Part shown: positions 49,816 through 59,479 of the stretch, piece by piece | Layout: each line of letters begins with the position of its first letter | How positions within the stretch are numbered: the stretch's first letter is position 1 | NCBI GenBank assembly: GCA_018806985.1 | Contig: JADANN010000391.1 | Span: 62,001-126,000 of the forward strand | Reading direction: 5' to 3' | DNA length: 64,000 bases | Source: Angiostrongylus vasorum | Lineage: Eukaryota > Nematoda > Chromadorea > Rhabditida > Metastrongylidae | Notes under the pieces: model-generated | Seen by the model: only the letters and a program-made list of their open reading frames with translations | Databases searched by the model: none | What the model was told of the DNA's origin: nothing | Translations under genes and position numbers: made by a program

Positions 49816-51407
49816 AGTCTGTCGTACTTTCGCGATACTTCAGTGAGTCTTCGTATCGTGTGGATGTGGTCCATCGCACTGAATCCTTTTAGAAATCCGC
49901 TTATTCACCTGGCTGTCCTTCGTCTATTGTTCTGTCAACCCTGTTCAGGATGACTCGAGTGAAGAATTTTCAGAGGACATGCAGCAAGCAGATTGAGCGA
50001 TACCTGCCGATATCGTAGAGGTCACCATTCTTGAACAATGAAACGGTCATACCCGTCGCCTGTTGAAAATGGATCTTGCATTGGAACAGGTAACATGTGA
50101 AGAGCCGAGCCAGTGTGTTCATGAGGACTGTCGGGAGGTTATTCAGTTTACAGGTTATTTCCTACCCATCAGATTTCGGGAGGAAAAAAGAGGAGCAAAA
50201 TATCCGTCTTCTTTTACCTTCATATAAGGGAGAAGGACTTGCCTACTGAAGAGATTCGAATGGTAGTCGTGAATGGTTTTCTCCATTGCCTTTTTAGAGG
50301 CTGTAGCTGCTCCGTTTGAGCATCAGATTGCAGTAATCTTGGTTTTGTAATTGGCGAACCTTTGGTAGGCCTTTCGAAGGCTTTTCCCATCCTCTACAGC
50401 TTCGACCATTACTGCTGCTCTTCTCTCTTTAAGATCTTCTTCTATCGCCTTTCTGCATTGTTTTGAATGTTCGGAAGTAAGCTGGTGGTTGCCTGCAGCT
50501 CGCGCGATTCCACACTGGCGTATCAGATCGAGTGTTTCTGGAAACAGACTTCCCTTGCTGACTTTCCAACTCCCAGGTATTATAGCACTAACGTGAAAAT
50601 GTTGAATGAGAGGGTTGTATTCCTCGTCGAAGTCATCAATAACGGCACCTTTCTAAGTGCCGACTAATGATCTAGTTTATGATGGTTTTGGGACCGCATT
50701 TTTGAACTTAGCAGCTTTCTGTTTTTCACTGGGAATTAAAGTCTTAAATGAAGAAAGCGATGCTTTGATCTCCTGTATAATTTTGGCAGAAAGCAACATC
50801 GAGCTTTTGATTTGCTTTGATGCAGTCTGATTCGTTGTGGTACTATCTTTTGGTGACTCCATGTCCGTGGTTGAGAGCGGGGCTTCTGGAATTGTGAGTT
50901 ACCATAAATTAATTGCATTGGCCGCCATGGTAAGCTTAGACGGCCGCCTAACCTGGCCGTTCGATTCTAATTCGAGGGTGCGAATTTGTCGTTCTTCTGG
51001 CTTTATTCCTAGCGTTAAAATCTCCAATGATTAGATTAAAGAATGTATGGTCTTCTCTATAGAACTTCTCCCAGCCCATAAAGAAAGCTTCGACATCGTA
51101 CCTGCATGAGATCACTCTAAGAGGGAGATCCGTTGTGGGCGGGTCATGCCACGAGAAGTGTGGATGAGCGCAGTACAATGGACTTCAAATGGGTGCAGGC
51201 GTACTCTGTGACGTTCACCTACCTAGCCGACAGGCGGACGTGTATTTGGTTGGTATCAACAACATACTGCGTCATCAGCTCGAAGCGATGCATGCGTACA
51301 TCATCATGTTCGAAACGGATGACCACCACTTGATTTTCGTGAAGAAAAGAAACGAATGGAAAATGTGGAAATGTTCAACTCATGAAAATGCATCAAGCTC
51401 TAGGTAG
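43326..51407 (+). CDS. Unrecognised five-exon gene, about 311 residues
   Basis: Exons: 43326-43411 (ATG), 46889 to about 47059, 47343-47547 (TTATAG acceptor, CAG/GTATGG donor), 48166-48405 (TTGCAG acceptor, GAG/GTAAAT donor) and 51174-51407 (CAG acceptor, TAG stop). Phases agree and the total is 936 bases, exactly 312 codons. The N-terminal 85 residues are polar ([30 protein letters not shown]). The remainder looks globular, for example [59 protein letters not shown] and [20 protein letters not shown]. There is no signal peptide or membrane segment. I recognise no family. Only the exon 2 donor (CC/GTCTGG) is weak. Intron 1 holds an antisense near-complete RTE and intron 4 another RTE. Confidence 0.7.
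43660..46755 (-). mobile_element. RTE LINE, near full length, decayed
   Basis: On the minus strand, a 5' region starting near 46755 matches 62183 onward. The endonuclease part includes [20 protein letters not shown] and the [16 protein letters not shown] segment (45770-46048). The linker ([18 protein letters not shown], 45311-45670) precedes the reverse transcriptase pieces, including [16 protein letters not shown] (44539-44794) and the active-site block [10 protein letters not shown] near 44550. The C-terminal segment with [13 protein letters not shown] lies near 43900. The end is around 43660 with a TGATAC-like repeat. Frameshifts and stops separate the pieces. The reverse transcriptase FADD motif has lost one Asp (GAD). 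It lies antisense in intron 1 of the 43326 gene. Confidence 0.9.
47620..47990 (-). mobile_element. SINE-B, full length about 370 bp
   Basis: Parallel to 31795-32170 over its whole length: gtgcggatcccagcacttct, aggtcttccaactttta, aagtccggtaccaattctcc, gagcgggatcggaccagcac, tgatgactaacatcact. The tRNA-like head is on the minus strand at the right. Intron 3 of the 43326 gene. Confidence 0.7.
49078..51172 (-). mobile_element. RTE LINE, truncated at both ends
   Basis: Minus strand: the endonuclease motif [19 protein letters not shown] is at about 51030-50970. The linker region [18 protein letters not shown] is near 50530. The reverse transcriptase contains [13 protein letters not shown] (49616-49879) and an intact [12 protein letters not shown] block near 49460. 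It ends at [14 protein letters not shown] (GA)n expansion lies within the reverse transcriptase. It sits antisense in intron 4 of the 43326 gene, ending immediately before that gene's last exon at 51174. Confidence 0.88.
49765..49814. repeat. (GA)n microsatellite inside an RTE reverse transcriptase
   Basis: 25 GA units on the plus strand. Read in the LINE frame they give alternating Leu-Ser just before [11 protein letters not shown]. Confidence 0.95.
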
Positions 51408-51746
51408 AAAACTAGCTTTCTCCTGTTTCCAAGAGGGCAATGATTAATAATGAGTGTTAATTCATGTGTTGTCTTCTCCCAAATATTTTTTATTGCCATG
51501 TTTGTTCTGTTTTTTTCGGGGAGTCTAAGTCGTCATATGCACGATTTCAGATTTCCGGTGACAACAGGAACGTTTGAACATTTCCAACACAATGGGGTCT
51601 TTCTTCGTAATACAGAAGCATTTCGTGCTCTAACATATCAGATTTTCTAGTTCTATAACATAGGAATTGCATTCTTTGTTGTTTCTGTAGGTTACTGTCT
51701 TTTGTTGCCACGATTTCTCCACGGTGCTATTCATATTGTTACTGTT

Positions 51747-52128
51747 ACTTAAGATGCTCAGATGGCCCGTCCTCACTGGTTGTGCGGGCCCCAGCACTAT
51801 CTCTATGTCTCGGAGATTTGCAGGTTAAGCCATTGTGGTTCCCTGGAATCCCGAGTTCAGCCTGGCCAAAGTCTGCCCTAGTCTTCACCACCACAGGCAG
51901 TCGCTGTCCTTGTGGATCAGAGGGAGATTTGCCACCATAGAATTTTCATACCAGGACGGTGGTAGATCCCGATATTGGTTTACTCTTAGCTAGGCTTCCT
52001 GATGGAAACGCCGGACTCCTTTTCAGCTTTGGAGACCCTGCCAGGGGATGAATACCCCCGCTGGTACATCGCAGCCCAACACCCAGGAACACTAACCAGC
52101 CACGGTGAGGCGGTAAACCGTTGGGAGG
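51747..52128 (-). mobile_element. D-family retroelement with 12-bp target-site duplication
   Basis: ATTGTTACTGTT lies at 51735-51746 and again at 52129-52140. Between them the plus strand runs cttaagatgctcagatggcc, gtgcgggccccagcactatc, tcttcaccaccacaggcagt and gaggcggtaaaccgttggga, the reverse of the D order. This copy defines the element length at about 382 bases. Confidence 0.9.
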
Positions 52129-52444
52129 ATTGTTACTGTTGCCTATCTCAATTCATTACAAGACCTAAGAATGTTGCTTTTTTTTTCAAGAACCATTTTC
52201 GTCTATTTTATGCACACATGGAATGTTACTACGAAGAACAAACGTTTTTTGTTGGACATGAACACCAATTTGCTTAACGAAGTTGTCTTGTTTTGTCCCT
52301 TAATATTAAAATTTGTGTTCTGATGACGCTGTTTTGGACAGAAAAGTGTAGAAGACATTGCAGATGAGAGGAGTTTTTAATTTTTAAGCAAGGAAGCTAC
52401 TTAAAGTAGGACCTTATTAGTGCAACACTATCTTATTGTTAAGG

Positions 52445-52650
52445 TTGGCTGTGGCGCAGTGGTTACAGAACCCCTGCAGTAGACATAGGCTGTGTTACGC
52501 GCTCAGGTTCACCAAGACTTCCAACCATCCCTCAGGAGTCGGCAAATTGGTACAAAAGGCGCCTGTAAGGATATTAGCGCTGATTTGATGCAGTGGTCTG
52601 CCACCACTAGTCATTGTGTAGGCCATATATGCATTCGATCACCTCTGACG
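52445..52650 (+). mobile_element. SINE-A, 5' two thirds
   Basis: Head ttggctgtggcgcagtggtt, then caggttcaccaagacttcc, gagtcggcaaattggtacaa and atatgcattcgatcacctct. It is interrupted where the RTE 5' region begins. Confidence 0.75.
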
Positions 52651-52664
52651 ATGTTTCCTAGGAT

Positions 52665-54340
52665 TTCCTTTATAGAGGGATCACATGCCGGTTAATCGCG
52701 AGAAAGCGTCGCGCTTCGCTAAATGGTGAATAGAGGGTTTATCGTGGACCAGAGGCGTACTCTGCCTCCCCTGAGGAGCAGATAGATCCAGGCGATGAAC
52801 TGTTGTTTCTGTTACGCACATCTGTATTTACGAAGACGTATTCAGGTACGCGTGCGTGGGTGTGATATCGTTTGTGCGAATTGTGTTCAATGAGTCAATT
52901 CGGCCAAAAGCCTGCAATCAAGTAACAGGGAAGTATATACGAGGGGGTTAGGAGTTGCTACAACAAGTAAGCTCATCGTCTACTCTGGGAGGGACTGGGA
53001 AGCTACTGCCCAGCACATCCAGCCCCCATGTTCAGCGCTCCACAAGCTATACGTGGGTATTAAAAAACGAAACGCTGTAAAACAAGCGGGCCTCATTCGC
53101 CCGACCTCAAGCGACCCCTGCAGGGCGGCGTTGGGCAGGACGAGTACGGAGAGGCTGCAAAATCTAAGGGGCATTCTAGGCTGATTAAATCGCAAACGAC
53201 TAAGGTATCTGTAACTACAACACACGCATACTTGTATCTGAGCCCTCAATAGAAGGATTGCTCATCCAGGCAAGAAGGATGAAGTAGGACGTCATCGGAC
53301 AAGCTGAGACGAGAAGGCGCCACCCATTCAACTCCGTCTGTGATAGCGGTGAAGAACTGTTCTTCGGAACATGCGACAATAGAGGAGTCGGTGGCGTCGG
53401 CGTTTTCGCCAACACGAGTTCGTCCGTGAACATCAATTCATTCGAACAACCAACAACCGGAATCGGTCGTCGACAGATTAATAGATGTGGATCAATTCCG
53501 GCTTTTATAATCCTCATTGCTTACCCACCAACATCAACATCAAGCTATGATGGAGACAAAGTTAAAGCGTTCTATATTGACTTGGAGAAATTCTCCAGAG
53601 AAGGGCATACACTCCTGGGGATTTTAACGCTGATTGGACGTAGAAGGACATCCGAGGAATGCTGCACTTAGACCCACGGAATAAAATAGGACTATGGTGA
53701 ACCGGTGTCTGAGTTCATCAAGACGACAAAGACTATTGTTGGTAACTCGCAATTCCAGAATCTGCACTCTCACCACTGTGCGTGGGAGTCTCCTAATGGA
53801 GAGCACTGTAAAGAGATAGACCACATCATAGTAAATCCAAGGTTTCATCAAGCCCTTATTGCTGTTGTACCAAAATTCTACATGGGATCAGACCATGACC
53901 TCCTTCGTGCAAGATGTCATTCCTCGCCGAAACGAAGAAAAGCCCCTAAATTCAAACGAAATCCCAAAACCACCAGAAACCGGGATTTATTAGAGCTCAG
54001 TTTAAAGGGCAATTCCAGGAATATCCCGTTTCCACAAGTGAGGTAAGGGATCCGAAGCTCAGACCCACATCAACGATCAAAAATCAAAGATGCCGTTCTA
54101 TTCGCGAAACTGTCGAAGATAAGATGGGCCGGACACATAATGCGTATAAACGACAACCGATAAGCATGACCCTTAAGTGAATGGATTCCTGAGGATATCA
54201 AACGTACTGCAGAAAGACCAGCTATCCGGTGGTCAGAGTTCTTTACGAAAAGAGTCCTTGGAGCGAGCAGAGCTCACTGCGCTACTCTTGCCCACACGTG
54301 AAAAAACGGAAGATTTACTGGCGCCTGCTTTAGTTACTTA
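52665..54340 (+). mobile_element. RTE LINE with large internal deletion
   Basis: The 5' region from about 52665 matches 62190-62690 (atcacatgccggttaatcgc; attcggccaaaagcctgcaa; ctctgggagggactgggaag). Endonuclease pieces follow: FFGTCDNRGVGGVGVFANTS-like sequence at about 53360 and the segment NGEHCKEIDHIIV with GSDHDLLRARCH at 53705-54046. The text then jumps at about 54045 to the C-terminal reverse transcriptase tail (KIRWAGHIMRINDNR, then WIPEDIKRTAERPAIRW). The reverse transcriptase catalytic region is absent. Confidence 0.85.
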
Positions 54341-54368
54341 ATCAACGGGACGGTAGGTGATAAAGGTG

Positions 54369-54455
54369 AACAATGTTTGATGAAGTCGAATGCACGGCGC
54401 ATACCTCAGGAATTGATCAACGCTGAAGCCTTATCCTTTTTTATCTTATAGGTAA
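54369..54455 (+). mobile_element. SINE-A 3' end fragment
   Basis: atgaagtcgaatgcacggcg, catacctcaggaattgatca, acgctgaagccttatcc only; no head. It follows directly on the RTE remnant. Confidence 0.7.
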
Positions 54456-55330
54456 TAACGGAAGAGTCGACTGTATGCTTTAAAAACAATGCGTATGAAC
54501 GACAACCGATAAACGACAAGCTGAGTGGAAGTTCCCAACTACTCCACGTTGCAAGCTGTCCAAAATGGGAAGTGAAAACGAGATGCGGTTGATATGCAAT
54601 AGTTACTTGTCATTTTATCGATGAACACAACATGTAGTAAAACAGTAATTTTCCAACCGACCTCTGTGGAAATAACGAATGCCTTCTTGGATTGTTAAGA
54701 TGGCGCGATGTTGATATAGATATGTACTCGCTTATTGTTTCGACGTCTTCGTCTTCATCAGAGCGAATGATCCGAGTCAAATGGATCAAGTCAGGTCATC
54801 CTCAATTGAGCCTCTCTCAAATAAGGCATTCTCACCTGACGACACTTTTATACACGACGATTGACGTTAACATGACACATTGACAACATGTACTGACAAA
54901 AGAATAGGGGTGAGATCCAGGTAGTGGAAATATGCGCGATTTTTTGTAATCGCCTTATATGCCCATCAACGTAATGAATGGCCTCTGAAACTCTCGTTCT
55001 ACATTATTTCCTAACTCCATAAATTGCGCAATACGATTCTTTTCCAAGGTGTTTGAAATTAGTCGTAGTTTGTCCAATTTACAGTGGAGGAATCGGCTAT
55101 TTCGAGCGCTAACGAACTATTATTTGGTAACAAAGTTTGTTCGGATACTGAATCTGGCGTGTCATTTTTTAAGTTGTATGATCCATGAAGGTACTTACAT
55201 GGCTGATCGACAATAATCTCAGATCTTCTTGACAGTTATGATTGTATGTTTTACATATTTTACTAGTTTTTGGATGTCCATGAAGAAGACCATATTTAAA
55301 GTCATTGAATAATTCACTGCTTTTTCGATG
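54456..55330. other. Stretch with no recognised gene
   Basis: AT-rich; no exon or repeat family member supported. Confidence 0.3.
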
Positions 55331-55334
55331 AGCC

Positions 55335-56040
55335 CACGCGAGGTTGTTACTACACTATTTGTTCACAAAAACTGACGTGTCGGGGGTTTTTCCTTCTTCA
55401 GATTCTGGAAAAGTCGTACTGACACGCAGTTTACTAAATGAAAAAATTTTTAGGACAAGCAGAAAAAACAGTCCCTAAGGTTCAATTTCCTAATAAACAG
55501 TTTCTTTCAAAGATTCATCGTTTTGTCCTTTGTAAGCCTTCCAGTTGCTTAATGGGGACTAGTCGGAGTCATATATGGGTGAGGAGTGACAGAAGCAAAA
55601 TGGCCTACCTGGTTCGCCAACGTATTCCTCCTCATACGCTGTACAAGAGATTACGTACACCGTACCGGAACTCATGCAGTCGCCTTCTCTACGGTTAGAA
55701 CAAATTAGGCAGCTTTGTGTCATACATACACGGTCATTCGAGCGCTTGTGACAACATAGAGTTGTAGTGCAGTTGCTGCTACCGACCGCTCCATACCGGC
55801 CCCTTCTAAGCATTGCTTTTGCTTCCTTCTATGAAAACGAAGGGCAGGTTATAAGGGACTTTCTTTTAATTAGGTTTGTTCCTAAGTGTGTGGCTTTTTT
55901 CTGCAACTATCACGAGGAGCTACAGTTTCTTAACTATTGAAAATGGCTATTTACCGCGCCAATTTCCGGGATTCCTCCTGCTGTCTTTCTGTGCACACTG
56001 TGTTGGCCGTTCGAAACATGTTTCTTACAAGCGCTCCTTT
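55335..56040 (-). mobile_element. Penelope-like element fragment
   Basis: Minus strand: the end of the reverse transcriptase (RNMFRTANTVCTERQQEESR near 56030-55970), then the endonuclease with linker CLICSNRREGDCM and core GTVYVISC, EEEYVGEPGRPFCF (55813-55559). The 3' part with a degraded hammerhead-like motif is near 55410-55372. The frame is broken after PFCF. The YIG is read as YVG. Confidence 0.8.
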
Positions 56041-56667
56041 TGTATATGAGGGTGAGAGAAGATGTAATGAACCAAATGTTTTTTGTTACTTGGCTCTCGG
56101 TGTCATTTGGTAATGTAGGCTTTTGGGATAGACTAGTTTAAACGATCAAACGTGGAAGCCAGCCTTTCTTCGTATCTATTGTGAATTTTATGCGCTCTGA
56201 CTGTTCGTTTTGTCATTCAAAACTCTTTCATTTCCTTCCACGCTGAGCAGGTGACAAAGCAGGTAACTACGTAAGGGGTTACCGGAGACTGAATGCTGCT
56301 GCTTCAGCTCTGCACATTAACACAATGGCGAGGTCAGTCGCTGTCTCGTTGTCAACTATCTCATTGAATATTTGCTATAACCTGTTAGAATAGCAAAGCG
56401 GAAATAAACATAAGCATTTCTTTGGCTTGGTGACAATTCTTAGACCTTAAATGGAAAACGCAATAGAGGTAGTACTTTCAATAGATCGGCTTATCGTTTT
56501 TTGAAGTCGATGTGTTTGGATTGAGTGCCTTTGCTGGTTAACGAGTGTCACCTACACGTTACCTATCGGCAAAATGAGAGAGTAATCGTAGAGTAGTAGA
56601 CAGTTACTCGAAGAAGCGTTCTTGTATTACGAATAAGCCACAGAAGCTGGAAAACTTGGCAGGAGCT
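56041..56667. other. Stretch with no recognised gene
   Basis: Possibly more decayed PLE reverse transcriptase at its left edge; nothing else is supported. Confidence 0.3.
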
Positions 56668-56680
56668 GTACTTACTAGTA

Positions 56681-56957
56681 AAAGGGTAAAGGATAAAGCT
56701 CTTGGAGTTGATCAATCCCTGAGAGGTGCGCCGTGCGTTCGACTTCACTAAGCATCGTTTGGAGACATATCTGACCTTTACAATGACTCGCAGTGGTCTA
56801 CCGATGTATCAAGCCATTGCTACTATCCTCCCAGACAAGTCCAGAACCAATTTGCCGACCCCGGAGGGATGGAAGTCTTGGTGAGCCATGGGCGCAAGGA
56901 TTGATTCCACGTGTCTGTTGCAGGGCGCCTCCAACCACTGCGCCACACGCGCCACAC
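56681..56957 (-). mobile_element. SINE-A with perfect 13-bp target-site duplication
   Basis: GTACTTACTAGTA occurs at 56668-56680 and 56958-56970. Between them lies a near-complete SINE-A on the minus strand, from aaagggtaaaggataaagct to cgccacacgcgccacac. The duplication fixes both element ends. Confidence 0.92.
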
Positions 56958-57349
56958 GTACTTACTAGTATGAAATCAAAACTTCCGAACCCTGTTTTAA
57001 ATATTGTTAGACCAAATCGAGGCAGGAAAAGCCTTTTCTTTGATACCTGTTCTTTTTTCATGGCATATTGTTACGTAAAATACAACCATAACGATGCTCA
57101 AATGTAAGCAAAACTAGCAACCTCAGATATACCACACCTGAAGTCCCGAGGTTTGCTGATATCTCACCATCCTTATTTTCACATAATAATTTGGTTTGAA
57201 AAAAGAACAGGCAGTAAATAAAAGCTGAACATTGTATTTTCGACCATAGCTTCAGTTCCACTAGGTTCGATACAGATTCGATCTCCACAGATGATTCTCG
57301 ATGACCAGTGATTGTTGTAGCACCTCTACAGAATAAAAAAATTGGCTGA

Positions 57350-57460
57350 ATGAAAGGCAAAGCAATGGCTTAGCTCGATGGTCGATAGCAAGCGTACCCC
57401 CGATATGTGCAATTGCGGGTTCGAAACCCAATTTATGTTCCGAGTTTTGCTCACATTTAA
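57350..57460 (+). mobile_element. tRNA-like SINE head (SINE-C related)
   Basis: GGCTTAGCTCGATGGTCGA resembles a tRNA D-arm with box A, and GCGGGTTCGAAACCC is a near-perfect T-arm with box B. The flanks (cattcagcc reversed, gttttgctcacatttaatc) match the SINE-C order. There is no matching acceptor stem, so a functional tRNA gene is unlikely. Confidence 0.5.
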
Positions 57461-57649
57461 TCATCGTTTGTGAAAGAACTGATTGTCTAAAACTTACCTG
57501 TGAAATAGTCTATGCCTTCAATGGTAATCCGAAGTCCACGAACATAATCGCAATCACGTTAATGAAGATACTACAAAAGAAATTCCAACGTAGGAAGCAA
57601 TGCGAACGTTTCAAAAGATCCCCATGTAGAATTCGCGGCAATAGTGCTT

Positions 57650-58620
57650 GCTATCACCTGTATCACCTGTATCTCGTTTACGCTGGAATGACTCGAGCGG
57701 GCGCCACCAATCATCTCTTTTTCCCCTGTCGCGTGCAAGAGCAGCCCAGTGAGTTTTGTTCGCTCTACGCTCATTACATCACTTGTCTGGCCCACCTTAT
57801 CTTCGACAGTTTGGCGTATAGAACAGCATCTTCGATTTTTGATCGTTGACGCAGGTCGGAGCTTCGAATCCCTTCCCTTACTTTCGTGACACGAGATACT
57901 CCCTAGCATCGTCTTTTCGACTGCGCGTTCAAAAACGCTGAGTGATTTTTTTCCTGTTTACGCGGCGACCACGTTTCTGACGCATACGTTAGGTCACGAA
58001 GTACCGTTGAGTCGAAATGGTGGGCACGAAGTCGGGTGTTCTTTGTCCTCTTCACTACATCCTCGACGCTCTTGCAAGCTCTCCAGGCCGCTCGTTTCCT
58101 TCTGCTCAACTCTGGAGCTAAGTCGTTCTTCATATTGACTTCCCGACCTAGATACGCATAACTGGAGCATTCGGAGATATTTGTTCTGTTGAGCGTGAAT
58201 GGGGCATACGAAACCAATCCGTTCCTCATAAATCTCGTTTTTGTGAGATTTGGTCGAAGACCAATCTTTCCACAGGCTTTATCAAAGTTGGCCAGCATTC
58301 GTTCAGCTTGGCTAATGTTTGGTGTTATAAGGACGATGTCACCAGCAAAGCGAAGATGGTGTAATTGCGGACCATCGATTTTTCACTCTCATATTATCCC
58401 ATTCCAATGTTCGCATGACGTTCTGGAGGGTGGCGGTAAATAATTTTGGCGAGGTGATATCGCCTTGCCTAACCCCTCTTCTGACGTTGATCTTAATATC
58501 ATTGTAGAATAGTGATATCTTGGTTGTGAAAATTTTCCACAACTCACCAAGAATTGCTTTGCTTGCTATCAATAAGTACAAATAATAGTATTTACGTAGA
58601 TTTGCTTCTCCATTAAGTCT
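57650..58620 (-). mobile_element. RTE LINE, 5'-truncated 3' end
   Basis: Minus strand: reverse transcriptase from NDIKINVRRGVRQGDITSPK (58339-58581), through the active-site block LRFAGDIVLITP near 58350, to MLANFDKACGKIGLRPNLTK (58298 down) and SSYAYLGREVN. It ends near 57650 with three TGATA(CAGG) units (57641-57672). The FADD motif reads FAGD. The later C-terminal region is deleted or shifted. Confidence 0.88.
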
Positions 58621-58658
58621 TTTGTGCTTAAATTTTCGCCTTCAATTGTGATAAGGAT

Positions 58659-58941
58659 AAAAAAAAGGATAAAGCTCTTGGAGCTGATCAATCCCCTGAG
58701 AGATGCGCCATGCATTCGACTTTATTAAGCATCGTTTGGAGACGATTGAATGCATATCTGGCCTTTACAATTACTCGCGGTGGCCTACCGATGTGTCGAG
58801 CCAGTGCTGCTATCCTTGCGTACAAGTCTGGTACCAATTTCCCAATCCCGGAGGGATGGAAAGTTTGGTGAGCCACGGGCGCGGGGATCGATCCCACATG
58901 TGTGTAGAAGGGCGCCTCCGACCACTGCACCACGCGCGCCC
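58659..58941 (-). mobile_element. SINE-A with perfect 12-bp target-site duplication
   Basis: TGTGATAAGGAT occurs at 58647-58658 and 58942-58953. The element runs from an A-rich run with ggataaagctcttggagctg to ccactgcaccacgcgcgccc. Confidence 0.92.
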
Positions 58942-59479
58942 TGTGATAAGGATCGTTGAAAAATATAACAGACAACGAAACTATTAGAGATGCGCATCAC
59001 CGCTGTACATTTACTGGTTTAGTTCATTCTGTTACGTTGAATGCAATTAGGTGAGAATGTACAGTGAACGCGCTGTAATGAATCTTCTTTGTTATGAAGT
59101 AGCAAGGATAAGCAAATTTATGAACCACGGAAAGCTTTAAAAAACCCATATCGACATGGTAGCAATAGATGAAAGACGTTATTTCAATTTTGTTGCTCTG
59201 AATCCGGCAATGCACGAATAGTAGAGACGGCGTGAGTGTATAGATAGTGATATGTGGAATATAGTAGACAAATTAGCGAATCAATACATAAAAGACTAAT
59301 CGTCGATAGTGTACAAAGGGATGAATTTAGTAAGCGGTTTACAGGTACATGTCGAGTGATTCCGACAGTATAAATTGTAGCAGACAGTGTATGCCTAAAA
59401 AATAAAACATTTCTGAATCTTTTAGAAGAAACTGGAAGCATCTAAAAAGCGTTTTCGTGAGTGGAAACCAAACCGTACA

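Noticed and set aside
57363..57436. Possible functional tRNA gene
   Set aside because: The D-arm-like and T-arm-like parts are good, but no complementary acceptor stem is found and the flanks match SINE-C. The same holds for all SINE-A heads.
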